Shown: in pieces, positions 38,270 through 47,784 of the stretch | Layout: the number at the start of each line of letters is the position of its first letter | Position numbering within the stretch: the stretch's first letter is position 1 | DNA from: Shinella daejeonensis | GTDB taxonomy: Bacteria; Pseudomonadota; Alphaproteobacteria; Rhizobiales; Rhizobiaceae | Reading direction: 5' to 3' | Length of the DNA: 64,000 nt | NCBI RefSeq assembly: GCF_024281235.1 | Contig: NZ_JAHWXY010000003.1 | Coordinates: forward strand, 372,001-436,000 | Notes under the pieces: generated by a model | Told to the model about the DNA's origin: nothing | What the model saw: only the letters and a program-made list of their open reading frames with translations | The model's database searches: none | Program-made: the position numbers and the translations under genes

Positions 38270-39213
38270 CACGAGGTGGGGAAATCGAGCCCCATCTCAC
38301 GGAAACGCGCGGGATCGTCGCCCCAGTTTTCCCGTACCTTCACGAACAGGAACAGATGGACGGGCTGCTCCAGGATTTCCGAAAGCTCCTTGCGCGAGGC
38401 CATGGAGATCGCCTTGATCGCCTCGCCGTTGCGGCCGAGCGCGATCTTCTTCTGGCTGTCGCGCTCGACGTAGATCACCTGTTCGATACGCACCGAACCG
38501 TCCTTGCGCTCCTCCCAGCTCTCCGTCTCGACATGAGAGGAATAGGGCAATTCCTGATGCAGGCGGAGGAACAGCTTCTCGCGCGTGATCTCGGCGGCAA
38601 GCTGGCGCATCGGCAGGTCGGAGATCTGGTCTTCGGGATAGTACCAGGGGCCTTCCGGCAAGGCTTCCGCCAGATAGTCCATCACGTCGTCGCAGCCCGA
38701 GCCGTTGAGCGCCGAGACCATGAAGGTGCGCTCGAAGGAAATGGCGTCATTGGCGGCGGCGGCAAGCTTCAGCAGGTCCTCGGGCTTCACCCGGTCGACC
38801 TTGTTGAGCACCAGCACCTTGCGCTGCGGCACCTCCTTCAGACCCTCCAGGATCGTCTCGGCATCGCCCTTCAGGCCGCGCTCGGCGTCGATCAGGAACA
38901 GGATGAAATCCGCATCCTTCGCCCCGCCCCAGGCCGTGGTGACCATGGCGCGGTCGAGCCTGCGGCGCGGCTTGAAAATGCCGGGGGTATCCATGAAGAC
39001 GATCTGCGCATTGTTGTGGATCGCGATGCCGCGCACGATGGCCCGCGTCGTCTGCACCTTGTGACTGACGATCGTCACCTTCGCGCCGACGAGGCGGTTC
39101 ACCAGCGTCGATTTGCCGGCATTCGTGGCGCCGATCAGCGCGACGAAACCCGAGTGCGTCGCGCCGGCTTCTCCGGAAGCGCCTTCGGCGGCCATGTCGT
39201 TGTTCTCTGTCAT
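38269..39213 (-). CDS. era: GTPase Era
   Basis: Era is an essential GTPase that binds 16S rRNA during small-subunit assembly. The 314-residue protein has G1 GATNAGKST, G3 DTPG, G4 NKVD and the C-terminal KH domain (the KKIALGRNGEAIKAI region). About 20 Ala/Gly/Glu-rich residues precede the G domain; ATG 39213 was chosen, with ATG 39195 as a shorter alternative. It starts 4 bp after the rnc stop, so rnc and era are one unit below lepB. Confidence 0.96.
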   Translation of the reverse strand: MTENNDMAAEGASGEAGATHSGFVALIGATNAGKSTLVNRLVGAKVTIVSHKVQTTRAIVRGIAIHNNAQIVFMDTPGIFKPRRRLDRAMVTTAWGGAKDADFILFLIDAERGLKGDAETILEGLKEVPQRKVLVLNKVDRVKPEDLLKLAAAANDAISFERTFMVSALNGSGCDDVMDYLAEALPEGPWYYPEDQISDLPMRQLAAEITREKLFLRLHQELPYSSHVETESWEERKDGSVRIEQVIYVERDSQKKIALGRNGEAIKAISMASRKELSEILEQPVHLFLFVKVRENWGDDPARFREMGLDFPTS

Positions 39214-39217
39214 ATCG

Positions 39218-39937
39218 TCAATCCGCCGTATCGGCCTTGCGCCAAACGCCTTCGCGTTCGAGCACCCTGGTTGCGGCCGCCTGTTCGGCGGCCCTTTTCG
39301 AGCGGTCACGACCCGTTTCCGGGGCAGCGCCCGCAATCTCGACCGTGACGGTGAAGAGCGGGTCGTGATCCGGGCCGGAGCGCTCCGCCACCCGGTAGAC
39401 GGGGGTCGTGGCGAAACGGGCGTGGGCCCACTCCTGCAACTCCGTCTTGGCGTCACGCCGCGCGCCCTCGGCGCGCGCCGCCCTGCCCTCCCAGTTGCGC
39501 AGGATGAAAGCGCGGGCGGCCTCCAGCCCACCATCGAGATAGATGGCGGCGATCAGCGCCTCCACCACATCGGCACGCACGTTGAGCATCGCCTTGCCGG
39601 TCAGTTTCTTCACGTCCGCGCCCGTGCGGATGAAACGATGCAGGCCCAGGGCATCGGCCACCATCGCACAGCTTTCGGCGCTGACGAGCTGGTTGAGGCG
39701 CACCGACAATTCCCCTTCCTTCGCGTCGCGGAAGGTGAGGAAAAGCAGTTCGGCGACACAGAGCCCGAGCACCCGGTCGCCGAGGAATTCCAGCCGCTCG
39801 TAGTTCACGTCCTTGCCGGGACGGGCGCTCGAGTGGGTGACGGCACGATCGAGGCGCTCCTGCTCCTTGAAGACATAGCCGATCTCGGCTTCGAGCAGCG
39901 TGCGGTTCGCCTCGTTCAGCGGTTTGGCGCCTTTCAT
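39218..39937 (-). CDS. rnc: Ribonuclease III
   Basis: RNase III cuts double-stranded RNA in rRNA and mRNA processing. The 239-residue protein has the catalytic signature ERLEFLGDRVL near residue 47 and the second acidic residue in DVVEALIAAIYLDGG. The double-stranded RNA-binding domain (DAKTELQEWAH to the end) follows. Its 5' end overlaps lepB by 4 bp, and era begins 4 bp after its stop. Confidence 0.97.
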   Translation of the reverse strand: MKGAKPLNEANRTLLEAEIGYVFKEQERLDRAVTHSSARPGKDVNYERLEFLGDRVLGLCVAELLFLTFRDAKEGELSVRLNQLVSAESCAMVADALGLHRFIRTGADVKKLTGKAMLNVRADVVEALIAAIYLDGGLEAARAFILRNWEGRAARAEGARRDAKTELQEWAHARFATTPVYRVAERSGPDHDPLFTVTVEIAGAAPETGRDRSKRAAEQAAATRVLEREGVWRKADTAD

Positions 39938-40704
39938 TCAACCACCTTGAACAGGCGGTCCCAGCGAAGGTTCGTCGGCCATTTCCAGATTTCGCGGAAG
40001 GCGGTGTCGTTGCCGAGCGAGAAGAAAATCAGGCTGGCGCGGCCGATGAGATTTTCAGCCGGAACGAAGCCGACGTCGAAACGGCTGTCGGCAGAATTGT
40101 CCCGGTTGTCGCCCATCATGAAATAGTGGCCCTCGGGCACGAGGAATTCGCGGGTGTTGTCGCCAATGGTGCCGGGGCGGGTGTCGAGCGTGTCATAGGA
40201 AACGCCGGTATCCAGCGTCTCGCGGAAGATCGGGATCGGCTCGCCGGTATCATACTGGTCGTCGGCGCGGAAGAGACCGTCGGCCTCGCGCTTCACCACT
40301 TCACCGTTGATGTAGAGTTCCCCGTCGCGCATCTGCACGCGGTCGCCGGGCAGCCCGACGACGCGCTTGATGTAGTCGATATCCGGATTGGGCGGGAAGC
40401 GGAAAACCGCGATATCGCCGCGGTCGGGCTCGCTTGCGAAGATACGGCCGGAAAACAGGTTCGGCGAGAACGGCAGCGAATAGCGGGAATAGCCGTAGGA
40501 GAACTTGTTGACGAACAGGTAGTCGCCCACCAGAAGCGTCGGCATCATCGAACCGGAGGGAATGGTGAAGGGCTGGAACAGGATCGTTCGGATCACCACG
40601 GCGAGCAGAAGCGCCTGGACGATGACTTTCACGTTTTCCCAAAGGCCGCCCCCGGCCTTGTCACTCTTCTCTGCCACGCGGGATTTTTCCTTATCTGCGA
40701 ACAT
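39934..40704 (-). CDS. lepB: Signal peptidase I
   Basis: LepB removes Sec and Tat signal peptides at the inner membrane. The 256-residue protein has a single N-terminal membrane segment (about 26-45). The catalytic Ser52 lies in IPSGSMMPTL and Lys113 in YIKRVVGLPGD, with the later box MMGDNRDNS intact. Length is normal for alphaproteobacteria. The stop overlaps rnc by 4 bp; acpS ends 72 bp upstream on the same strand. Confidence 0.97.
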   Translation of the reverse strand: MFADKEKSRVAEKSDKAGGGLWENVKVIVQALLLAVVIRTILFQPFTIPSGSMMPTLLVGDYLFVNKFSYGYSRYSLPFSPNLFSGRIFASEPDRGDIAVFRFPPNPDIDYIKRVVGLPGDRVQMRDGELYINGEVVKREADGLFRADDQYDTGEPIPIFRETLDTGVSYDTLDTRPGTIGDNTREFLVPEGHYFMMGDNRDNSADSRFDVGFVPAENLIGRASLIFFSLGNDTAFREIWKWPTNLRWDRLFKVVE

Positions 40705-40776
40705 GCGGCCCTCTATAGATCAAAGGACGTCCATTGGAAATCGAAAGCATGAAAAAGACGGTTTCCGGCCGGAACC

Positions 40777-41175
40777 TCAGGCCGCGACCGCCTCGATGAT
40801 GACGAAAGCCTGCGCCAGCGGATGATCGTCGGTGATCGTGATATGGATGCGCGGCTCATGGCCTGCGGGGACAAGCGCGTTCAGCCGCTCCAGAGCGCCG
40901 CCGGTCAGGCGCATCGTCGGCTTGCCGCCGGGAAGATTGACGACGCCCATGTCCTTCCAGAAAACGCCCTGCGCCAGCCCCGTTCCAAGCGCCTTGGAAC
41001 AGGCCTCCTTGGCCGCGAAGCGCTTGGCGTAGGAGGCGGCGCGATTGCGCCGGCCATCGGACTTCGCCCGCTCGATCTCGGTGAAGCAGCGCTCGGTGAA
41101 GCGCGTGCCGAAGCGTTCGAGCGATTTCTCCACCCGGCGGATGTCGATGAGGTCGCTGCCAATTCCGATGATCAT
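40777..41175 (-). CDS. acpS: Holo-[acyl-carrier-protein] synthase
   Basis: AcpS transfers 4'-phosphopantetheine from CoA to acyl carrier protein. The 132-residue protein has the N-terminal [13 protein letters not shown] with its Mg-binding Asp, and the [13 protein letters not shown] helix carrying the catalytic Glu. Its start overlaps the stop of the DUF2062 gene by 4 bp, and lepB follows 72 bp downstream. Confidence 0.96.
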   Translation of the reverse strand: MIIGIGSDLIDIRRVEKSLERFGTRFTERCFTEIERAKSDGRRNRAASYAKRFAAKEACSKALGTGLAQGVFWKDMGVVNLPGGKPTMRLTGGALERLNALVPAGHEPRIHITITDDHPLAQAFVIIEAVAA

Positions 41176-41783
41176 GGGTTGTCGTCTCCGTGCGGTGGAA
41201 GGGGGGCGGCCCCGGTTGTCGAATGGGCCGGCGGCAGGGCGGCGCGCGCCAGAATGCGCGCCCGGCGGCGCGTGGCGAAGGCGCTCACCGCGATGCGCGT
41301 GCCGCCGTAGGCGACGGACGCAGCCCCGAAACCGAGGGTGAGCGATCCGGCGAACATCGGCTTCAGGAGCGGCGCCCACAATTCCGAAAGGCGTAGATGC
41401 TCGAAGCGGTCGAGCAATTCGGCCGTCGAGAGCGTGCGGGCGCTTTCACCGCCGAGCAATCCCTCCCCCACCCGCAAGGTGGCGAGCATGATGATCGGGA
41501 TCGTCACGGGATTGGCGATGGCCGTCGCCAGAACCGCGGCGATCAGATTGCCGGACAAGAGCCAGGCGAGCGCCAGCGCCAGAAGGGCGTGGAAACCGAA
41601 AAGCGGGGTAAAGGCGGAGAAGGTGCCGGCCGCGACACCGGCGGCGACGGAATGGGGACTGGCCGACAGGCGCAGGATGCGCTTGGCCAGATAGCGCAGC
41701 GGACGCGTCAATCCCTTGCGCGGCCAAAGGAATTCGCGCACACGCTCTTGCCATCGGGGCTGTTTTTTCCGTCTGAACAACAT
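41172..41783 (-). CDS. DUF2062 membrane protein
   Basis: A 203-residue inner-membrane protein of the DUF2062 family, unknown in function. It has a basic N-terminus, then [20 protein letters not shown], the family signature. Three to four hydrophobic segments follow, including [20 protein letters not shown]. The start is uncertain: ATG 41783 is used, and an in-frame GTG at 41807 would add eight residues; neither has a strong ribosome-binding site. It is coupled to acpS by a 4-bp overlap. Confidence 0.85.
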   Translation of the reverse strand: MLFRRKKQPRWQERVREFLWPRKGLTRPLRYLAKRILRLSASPHSVAAGVAAGTFSAFTPLFGFHALLALALAWLLSGNLIAAVLATAIANPVTIPIIMLATLRVGEGLLGGESARTLSTAELLDRFEHLRLSELWAPLLKPMFAGSLTLGFGAASVAYGGTRIAVSAFATRRRARILARAALPPAHSTTGAAPLPPHGDDNP

Positions 41784-41923
41784 GGTCCAGACATAGCCGA
41801 TCCGCACATGTCAATTCAATGCCCGCAACCGGGGCCTGAACCGGGACCGGAACTGGCGGCCGGAAGAGGCGCCGCGCAAGCGAACCGTGGCACAGGCAGG
41901 CTGCGCCACCCGCTCGCGGCTAC

Positions 41924-42076
41924 TCAGTAGGGCATGCGGAACAGGCCACGGTCGATCTGACGCTGGCGATATTCCAGGTCGACCCGGTCGACGGCGCCGT
42001 TCAGATAGGCCATTTCGCGTTCTGCCGTGGTCGGGATACGAAGAGCGCGCGTGAAATTCCTGATTTGCTTCAACAT
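41924..42076 (-). CDS. Small DUF3563-like protein (50 aa)
   Basis: A 50-residue protein, MLKQIRNFTRALRIPTTAER at the start and ending EYRQRQIDRGLFRMPY. It resembles the short rhizobial family that reads R/K-x-P-T-x-E-x-E-x-x-YLN-x-AVDR-x-DLE-x-R-x-R-x-ID-RG. The name DUF3563 is a recollection, not a verified match. GGAAAGG lies about 8 nt upstream of ATG 42076. It is on the same strand as rsh, 169 bp downstream of that gene's stop. The function is unknown. Confidence 0.7.
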   Translation of the reverse strand: MLKQIRNFTRALRIPTTAEREMAYLNGAVDRVDLEYRQRQIDRGLFRMPY

Positions 42077-42245
42077 TGTCAAACCTTTCCTGTTTGACCT
42101 CCCGATGCTGAAGATAGGCGTGACGGCGCTCCGAAACCAGCGCCACTATACAAGACCAGCCATGCGTCCTGCGCATATCGACTGGTCAAAAATTAGGCAG
42201 ACTTGCCTCAATTGCCGCAAGCCTGCCCGATTTCGCATGGAATGC

Positions 42246-44468
42246 CTACTCGAAGACGCGCTCCACCGTCGAAACGCATTGCAATTCCTTGAGATGGCCG
42301 AGCAACTGGTTCAGTTGCCGCAGGTCCCAGACTTCCAGATGAATCTCGACTTCGGTGAAATCGGCGGCGACCCGGGTCATCGACATCGAGCGAATGTTGA
42401 TATCGCTGGTGGCGATCGTCTGCGTCACTTCGGCAAGCGTGCCCGGCTCGTTCAGCGCATTGATGATGATGCAGGCCATGAAGCGCGTGTTGTTGGCCTC
42501 GTCGAGATCCCAGCGCACGTCGATCCAGCGCTCCGGCTCGTCGTCGAATCGCTGGAGCGCCGGCGACTGGATCGGATAGATGGTGATGCCCTTGCCCTTC
42601 TCCATGATGCCGACGATCCGGTCGCCCGGAACCGCGCCGCCCGCCGAAAAGTGCACCTCGGCATTGCCGGACAGGCCACGGATCGGCAGCGCCTCCGGCC
42701 CCGCGCCGGACTGCTCCTGATCTTCGAGGGCCGCCTTGGTGCGGCCCGGCAGCTTGAAGACCATCCCGGCGGCGCTGCGCATGTTGAACCAGCCGTCGTC
42801 GGGGCTCGGCTTCACGGTCACCCGCTCGTCCTGGTAATCGGGGAAGGCCGCGCGCAGCACATCGAGCGAGGAGAGTTCGCCGCGCCCGACGGCGGCGATC
42901 GCGTCTTCCACGTCCTTCTGTCCCAGCCGGTGCAGGACGGGCTTCAGCCCTTCGCGCGAGAAGCTCTTGCCGGCCCGATCGAAGGTGCGCTCCAGAATGC
43001 GGTAGCCGAGACCGGAATACTGCTTGCGCACGGCGGCGCGGGTGGCGCGCCGGATGGCGGCGCGCGCCTTGCCGGTGACGACGATCTCCTCCCAGGCGGG
43101 CGGCGGCACCTGAATGCCGGAGCGGATGATCTCCACCTCGTCGCCGTTGTTGAGGCGGGTGACGAGCGGCATGATGCGGCCGTTGATCTTCGCGCCGACG
43201 CAGGTGTCGCCGACGTTGGTATGCACCGCATAGGCGAAATCGATGGGCGTGGCGCCGCGCGGCAGGTTGATCAACTGTCCCTTCGGCGTGAAGCAGAACA
43301 CCTGGTCCTGGAAGAGTTCGAGCTTGGTATGCTCCAGGAATTCCTCCGGGTTGTCGCCTTCCGCCAGCGATTCGATGGTCCGGCGCAGCAACGCATAGGC
43401 GTTGGAATGGGGAGAATCGCTCTCGCCGTTTTCACCGTCCTTGTAGAGCGAATGGGCGGCGATGCCGTATTCGGCGATCTCATGCATGCGCTGCGTGCGG
43501 ATCTGCAACTCGATGCGCTGGCGCGACGGGCCGACGATGGTGGTGTGAATCGACTGGTAGTCGTTCTGCTTCGGCGTGGAGATATAATCCTTGAAGCGGC
43601 CGGGCACGACGCGCCAGCGCGTATGGACGATGCCGAGCGCGCGGTAACAGGCGGGAATATCGCCGACGATGATGCGAAAGGCGTAGACGTCGGAAAGCTG
43701 CTCGAAGGAGAGCGACTTCGACTGCATCTTGCGGAATACCGAATAGGGCGTCTTCTGCCGGCCGGTGACCTGCGCCTCGGCAAGCCCGTTGGCGGCCAGC
43801 AGCTCGTCGAGTTCCTGCTCGATCTTGCGGATCAGGCCCTCGTTGCGCTCCGACAATTCCTTCAGCTTGCGGGTGACGGTCTCATAGGCCTCGGGGTTGA
43901 TGTGGCGGAAGGAAAGGTTCTCCAGTTCCTCGCGCAGGTCCTGCATGCCCATGCGGCCGGCAAGCGGCGCATAGATGTCCATCGTCTCTTCGGAAATACG
44001 GGCGCGCTTTTCCGGCGACATATGGTCGAGCGTGCGCATGTTGTGCAACCGGTCGGCCAGCTTGACCAGCAGAACGCGCACATCGTCGGAAATGGCCAGA
44101 AGCAGCTTGCGCAGGTTTTCAGCCTGCTTGGCCTTCTTGGAGACGAGGTCGAGCTTCTTGATCTTGGTCAGCCCCTCGACCAGCGCGCCGATATCCTCGC
44201 CGAACAGTTCGTCGATCTCCGCGCGCGTGGCGCTCGTGTCCTCGATCGTATCGTGCAGCAGCGCGACCGCGATGGTCGACTCGTCGAGGCGCATTTCGGT
44301 GAGGATGGCGGCGACTTCGAGGGGATGGGAGATATAGGGGTCGCCGCTTGCCCGCTTCTGCTGGCCATGCTTTTGCATCGCATAGACATAGGCCTTGTTC
44401 AGCAAGGCCTCATTGGCATCGGGCTTGTATTTCTGAACCCGTTCGACGAGTTCATATTGACGCATCAT
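42246..44468 (-). CDS. rsh: Bifunctional (p)ppGpp synthetase/hydrolase RelA/SpoT
   Basis: Rsh makes and degrades (p)ppGpp in the stringent response; alphaproteobacteria normally have a single bifunctional copy. The 740-residue protein has the hydrolase HD domain with His48, His72-Asp73 (LLHDTIED) and HNMRTLDHM, so hydrolysis should be active. The synthetase domain (about 240-350, with YSVFRKM and NDYQSIHTTIVGP), the TGS domain (FTPKGQLINLPRGATPIDFAY) and a C-terminal ACT domain follow. Two adjacent ATGs at 44468 and 44465 are possible starts. A strong terminator for rpoZ lies 36 bp upstream, so rsh depends on a promoter in that short gap or on read-through. Confidence 0.96.
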   Translation of the reverse strand: MMRQYELVERVQKYKPDANEALLNKAYVYAMQKHGQQKRASGDPYISHPLEVAAILTEMRLDESTIAVALLHDTIEDTSATRAEIDELFGEDIGALVEGLTKIKKLDLVSKKAKQAENLRKLLLAISDDVRVLLVKLADRLHNMRTLDHMSPEKRARISEETMDIYAPLAGRMGMQDLREELENLSFRHINPEAYETVTRKLKELSERNEGLIRKIEQELDELLAANGLAEAQVTGRQKTPYSVFRKMQSKSLSFEQLSDVYAFRIIVGDIPACYRALGIVHTRWRVVPGRFKDYISTPKQNDYQSIHTTIVGPSRQRIELQIRTQRMHEIAEYGIAAHSLYKDGENGESDSPHSNAYALLRRTIESLAEGDNPEEFLEHTKLELFQDQVFCFTPKGQLINLPRGATPIDFAYAVHTNVGDTCVGAKINGRIMPLVTRLNNGDEVEIIRSGIQVPPPAWEEIVVTGKARAAIRRATRAAVRKQYSGLGYRILERTFDRAGKSFSREGLKPVLHRLGQKDVEDAIAAVGRGELSSLDVLRAAFPDYQDERVTVKPSPDDGWFNMRSAAGMVFKLPGRTKAALEDQEQSGAGPEALPIRGLSGNAEVHFSAGGAVPGDRIVGIMEKGKGITIYPIQSPALQRFDDEPERWIDVRWDLDEANNTRFMACIIINALNEPGTLAEVTQTIATSDINIRSMSMTRVAADFTEVEIHLEVWDLRQLNQLLGHLKELQCVSTVERVFE

Positions 44469-44503
44469 CCTCGGTCGGCTCCTGTCCCGGCAGGCGGGCA
44501 AAC

Positions 44504-44533
44504 AAAAAAATGCGCCCCTCGTTCAGGGGCGCA
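44504..44533 (-). terminator. Rho-independent terminator after rpoZ
   Basis: TGCGCCCCT and AGGGGCGCA form a perfect 9-bp stem with a 5-nt loop (44511-44533). On the minus strand it is followed by seven T residues (positions 44510-44504). This is a textbook intrinsic terminator for rpoZ. A second small hairpin (TTCGGT-AAAG-ACCGAA, 44557-44572) lies between the rpoZ stop and it. Confidence 0.88.
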
Positions 44534-44573
44534 CCAACATTCGCAATATCAAGGACTTCGGTAAAGACCGAAA

Positions 44574-44981
44574 TCAGAAATCGTCGCTTTTTTCCGGCGG
44601 CACCAGACCTTCGATACCGGCCAGAAGCTCTTCTTCCGACATGCGGTCGAAAGCGATCGCCTCCGGCTGGTCGTCGCCATCCTCGGCGGCGGCGAAACCG
44701 GCATCCGGTTCGTCGCCCGCAAGGCTTGCCGGATCGGGTTCCGGCTCGTCCACTTCCACATGCTTTTGCAGCGAATGGATCAGGTCTTCCTTGAGGTCGC
44801 CTGGCGAAAGGGTCTCGTCGGCGATCTCGCGCAGCGCGACCACCGGGTTCTTATCGTTATCGCGGTCGATGGTGATGGCCGCGCCCTGCGAGATGAGGCG
44901 GGCGCGATGGCTGGCAAGGAGAACCAGCTCGAAGCGGTTGTCCACCTTGTCAATGCAATCTTCAACGGTGACACGGGCCAT
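44574..44981 (-). CDS. rpoZ: RNA polymerase omega subunit
   Basis: Omega stabilises the beta' subunit of RNA polymerase and shapes its response to ppGpp. The 135-residue protein has the conserved core [20 protein letters not shown], with RARLI and the [12 protein letters not shown] segment. An acidic C-terminal tail of about 50 residues is typical of alphaproteobacteria. GGACAGG precedes ATG 44981. It lies upstream of rsh on the same strand, the conserved rpoZ-spoT neighbourhood, with a strong terminator between them. Confidence 0.96.
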   Translation of the reverse strand: MARVTVEDCIDKVDNRFELVLLASHRARLISQGAAITIDRDNDKNPVVALREIADETLSPGDLKEDLIHSLQKHVEVDEPEPDPASLAGDEPDAGFAAAEDGDDQPEAIAFDRMSEEELLAGIEGLVPPEKSDDF

Positions 44982-45283
44982 TGCCTGTCCTTTATGGTCG
45001 AGAATTTCAGGAAGTCCCCCGCCGGATACTATCAATGGAACGAAAATTCAAGTTTTTCCTGCCCGCACGCTCCACAGGCATCGCCCCGCAGCCGCGTGCA
45101 GGCCCGTCTCCGGACGGGAAAAAGGCGTGCTCAACCCGGATTTGATTGGAAAGGAACTGCACCTGCCCTAAATGAACTGTATATGAAGAAGAGGTAATGC
45201 AACCGCACGCGTTGCGATCGGAAGCGGCAATTTCCCGCCGCGAAACAATTTGCCCTTCAATCCCTTTGCAAGGAATGCGTTCC
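44982..45283. other. Promoter region between rpoZ and the NYN gene
   Basis: No gene is seen here. The two flanking genes diverge, so promoters for both should lie in these ~300 bases. CTGTATAT at 45178-45184 resembles a rhizobial -10 element on the plus strand. A hairpin CCCGTC-TCCG-GACGGG at 45103-45118 lies in the middle, but the A run after it does not make a terminator for either strand. Confidence 0.45.
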
Positions 45284-45859
45284 ATGTTCGACTCCCGCGA
45301 GAAAATCGCCCTTTTCATCGACGGCGCCAATCTTTACGCAGCGTCGCGCGCGCTCGGCTTCGACATCGATTACCGGAAGCTGCTGAAAGCCTTCCAGAAA
45401 CGCGGCTATCTGCTGCGCGCCTATTATTATACGGCGCTGGTCGAGGACCACGAATATTCCTCGATCCGGCCGTTGATCGACTGGCTCGACTACAACGGAT
45501 ACAAGGTCGTCACCAAACCCGCCAAGGAGTTCACCGACTCGCTCGGCCGCCGCAAGATCAAGGGCAACATGGATATCGAACTCGCCATCGACGCCATGGA
45601 GCAGTCGGTGAGCGTCGACCATCTGGTGATCTTTTCGGGCGACGGCGATTTCACCACGCTGGTGGAGGCGCTGCAACGCAAGGGTCGCAAGGTTTCCGTC
45701 GTCTCGACGCTGCAAACGCAACCGCCGATGATCGCCGACGACCTGCGCCGCCAGGCCGATTACTTCATCGATCTGGCATCGCTGAAGGCGGAAATCGGCC
45801 GCGACCCCTCCGAGCGGCCGGCACGGACCGCCGACCCCGACGAGGACGAAGCCGACTAG
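45284..45859 (+). CDS. NYN domain (LabA/DUF88-like) protein
   Basis: A 191-residue protein of the LabA-like PIN/NYN fold, predicted RNases or nucleic-acid-binding proteins. The acidic active-site pattern is visible: ALFIDGANLY near residue 8, MDIELAIDAME in the middle and FSGDGDFTTLVEAL near 110. An acidic tail follows. AAGGAATGC precedes ATG 45284. Its promoter region is shared with divergent rpoZ. The target RNA is unknown. Confidence 0.9.
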   Translation: MFDSREKIALFIDGANLYAASRALGFDIDYRKLLKAFQKRGYLLRAYYYTALVEDHEYSSIRPLIDWLDYNGYKVVTKPAKEFTDSLGRRKIKGNMDIELAIDAMEQSVSVDHLVIFSGDGDFTTLVEALQRKGRKVSVVSTLQTQPPMIADDLRRQADYFIDLASLKAEIGRDPSERPARTADPDEDEAD

Positions 45860-46015
45860 CGCGGGACAGGGGAAAGTGTGAAGCGGTTTTCCGTCCGCAC
45901 ACCGATCGTTAAGCTTTAAATCAAATTGCAGCGCGGCCGCTCGGCTTTCGTCAACAGACTGCTGCTACTGCGGATCGGTGGACGGGCACTTTCCTCGCAT
46001 CGGGACAATCGGGCA

Positions 46016-46366
46016 ATGATGGACGCGATATCGCGCAGCAACGGCACATTCATAATGGCGACCGCGCACAAGGCGCCGGCGACCGCAGTCGAACGCCTGC
46101 CTGCCGCCCCCCTGTCCACCCGATCGGCGGGCCTCCTGCCGCCGGCCGCGCAGGTCGCGTCGCTTCTCTCGCCGCAAGAGCCGGTTTCCCGGATATCGCA
46201 GGTGCGGGTGATCGACGAGCACCCCGCTCCCGGCCGCATTCCGGTGGAAAGCCGGGCGCTCGAAGCGATCATGTCCTCGCTGATGCAGATAAACGCCGGC
46301 AAGGGCGCGGAAGCGGCCGGACCCGCCCGCCCCTCGGTGATCAGCCAGTTTTACGAACAGTTCTGA
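46016..46366 (+). CDS. Hypothetical protein, start uncertain
   Basis: A 116-residue protein with no recognised domain, rich in Ala and Pro in the first half. It has a more ordered end (ALEAIMSSLMQINAGKG, then VISQFYEQF). Starts at 46016 and 46055 are both possible; neither has a strong ribosome-binding site. It is convergent with smpB, about 50 bp apart. Coding status is supported only by its composition and the lack of any rival frame. Confidence 0.45.
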   Translation: MMDAISRSNGTFIMATAHKAPATAVERLPAAPLSTRSAGLLPPAAQVASLLSPQEPVSRISQVRVIDEHPAPGRIPVESRALEAIMSSLMQINAGKGAEAAGPARPSVISQFYEQF

Positions 46367-46417
46367 AACGGGCCTCCGCAAGCCCGCCTGACGGCAAGAC
46401 GCAGCCCGGCCTCCGCC

Positions 46418-46897
46418 TCAGCCCTTGTCGCGCAGCAGCCGCGCCTTCTGCCGGTTCCAGTCGCGTTCCTTCTGGGTTTCCCGCTTGTCGTGCAGCTTCT
46501 TGCCCTTGGCCAGCGCCAGTTCCAGCTTCGCCCGGCCGCGATCGTTGAAATAGATGCGCAACGGCACGAGCGTCATGCCCTCGCGGTTGATCGCCGCGCG
46601 CAGCCGGTTGATCTCCCGCTTGGACAACAGCAGCTTGCGCCGCCGGCGGGTCTCGTGATTGAAGCGGTTGGCTTGCAGATACTCCGGCAGATAGGAGTTG
46701 ATCAGCCAGATTTCGTCGCCCTCGTCGGACGCGTAGGATTCGGCGATATTGGCCTTGCCCTCGCGCAGGGACTTGACCTCCGTGCCGGTCAGGACGAGAC
46801 CGGCCTCGTAGGTATCCATGATCTCGTAGTTGTGGCGGGCCTTGCGGTTTTCCGCCACAACCTTCCCGACCGTCGTGGGACGCGCCTTGGTCGCCAT
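46418..46897 (-). CDS. smpB: SsrA-binding protein SmpB
   Basis: SmpB delivers tmRNA to stalled ribosomes. The 159-residue protein has the conserved core [19 protein letters not shown] and the basic C-terminal tail ([17 protein letters not shown]) that enters the ribosome. It starts 2 bp from the dapA stop on the same strand, the usual dapA-smpB pairing. The tmRNA gene itself is not in the window. Confidence 0.97.
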   Translation of the reverse strand: MATKARPTTVGKVVAENRKARHNYEIMDTYEAGLVLTGTEVKSLREGKANIAESYASDEGDEIWLINSYLPEYLQANRFNHETRRRRKLLLSKREINRLRAAINREGMTLVPLRIYFNDRGRAKLELALAKGKKLHDKRETQKERDWNRQKARLLRDKG

Positions 46898-46899
46898 GG

Positions 46900-47784
46900 T
46901 CAGTTCAACAGCCCGGCATGGCGCAGCGCCACGTCGATGGCCGCCTCGGTGGCGGGTTCCAGCGCCGACAGCAGCGGCGACCGCACGGTGCGCCCCATGC
47001 GGCGGGTCCGATGGAGAGCGTATTTCGCACCGCAGACGCCCGGTTCGAGGAAGATCGCCTTATGCAGCGGCATCAGCCGGTCCTGATAGTCGAGCGCTTT
47101 GGTGAAATCGCCCGACAGCAGGGCCTGCTGGAACTCCGCGCATAGCCGCGGCGCGACATTGGCGGTGACCGAAATGCAGCCGACGCCGCCGTGGGCGTTG
47201 AAGCCGAGCGCCGTCGCATCCTCGCCGGAAAGCTGGACGAAGTCCCTGCCACAGGCGATGCGCTGCTCCGAGACACGCTCGATCCGGCCCGTCGCATCCT
47301 TCACGCCGATGATGCCCGGATGCGCCTTGTGCAGGGCGCCCATCGTCTCCGGCGTCATGTCGATGACCGAGCGGCCGGGAATGTTGTAGATGATGATCGG
47401 CAGGCTCACGCTCTCGGCCACCGCTGCGAAATGGGCGAAAAGCCCCTTCTGCGTCGGCTTGTTGTAATAGGGCGTGACGACGAGAAGTGCGTTCGCGCCG
47501 GCCTTTTCGGCGTGCTGGGCCAGATCGATCGCCTCGCGGGTATTGTTGGAGCCGGCGCCGGCGATGACCGGAACGCGGCCGGCGGCGACCTCGACGCAAA
47601 GCTCCACGACGCGTTTATGCTCGTCATGCGACAGGGTGGGCGATTCCCCGGTGGTGCCGACCGGCACGAGGCCGTGACTGCCCTCGCTGATCTGCCATTC
47701 CACATGAGCGGCGAAAGCACCCTCGTCGACAGCCCCATCCTCGGAAAACGGGGTGACGAGCGCGGGCATGGATCCCTTGAACAT
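46900..47784 (-). CDS. dapA: 4-Hydroxy-tetrahydrodipicolinate synthase
   Basis: DapA condenses pyruvate with aspartate semialdehyde, the first step toward lysine and diaminopimelate. The 294-residue protein has the Schiff-base lysine in [10 protein letters not shown] (about Lys161). The catalytic-triad Thr and Tyr lie in GTTGESPTL and [14 protein letters not shown] lies 7 nt before ATG 47784, which rules out the longer in-frame extension. smpB follows after 2 bp. Confidence 0.96.
   Translation of the reverse strand: MFKGSMPALVTPFSEDGAVDEGAFAAHVEWQISEGSHGLVPVGTTGESPTLSHDEHKRVVELCVEVAAGRVPVIAGAGSNNTREAIDLAQHAEKAGANALLVVTPYYNKPTQKGLFAHFAAVAESVSLPIIIYNIPGRSVIDMTPETMGALHKAHPGIIGVKDATGRIERVSEQRIACGRDFVQLSGEDATALGFNAHGGVGCISVTANVAPRLCAEFQQALLSGDFTKALDYQDRLMPLHKAIFLEPGVCGAKYALHRTRRMGRTVRSPLLSALEPATEAAIDVALRHAGLLN

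Noticed and set aside
42027-44564. Plus-strand open frame of about 845 codons opposite rsh
   Set aside because: Shadow of rsh, with composition typical of antisense frames in high-GC DNA.
45103-45118. CCCGTC-TCCG-GACGGG hairpin as a terminator
   Set aside because: It is followed by A residues on the plus strand and preceded by T residues on the minus strand, so it does not terminate either divergent gene.
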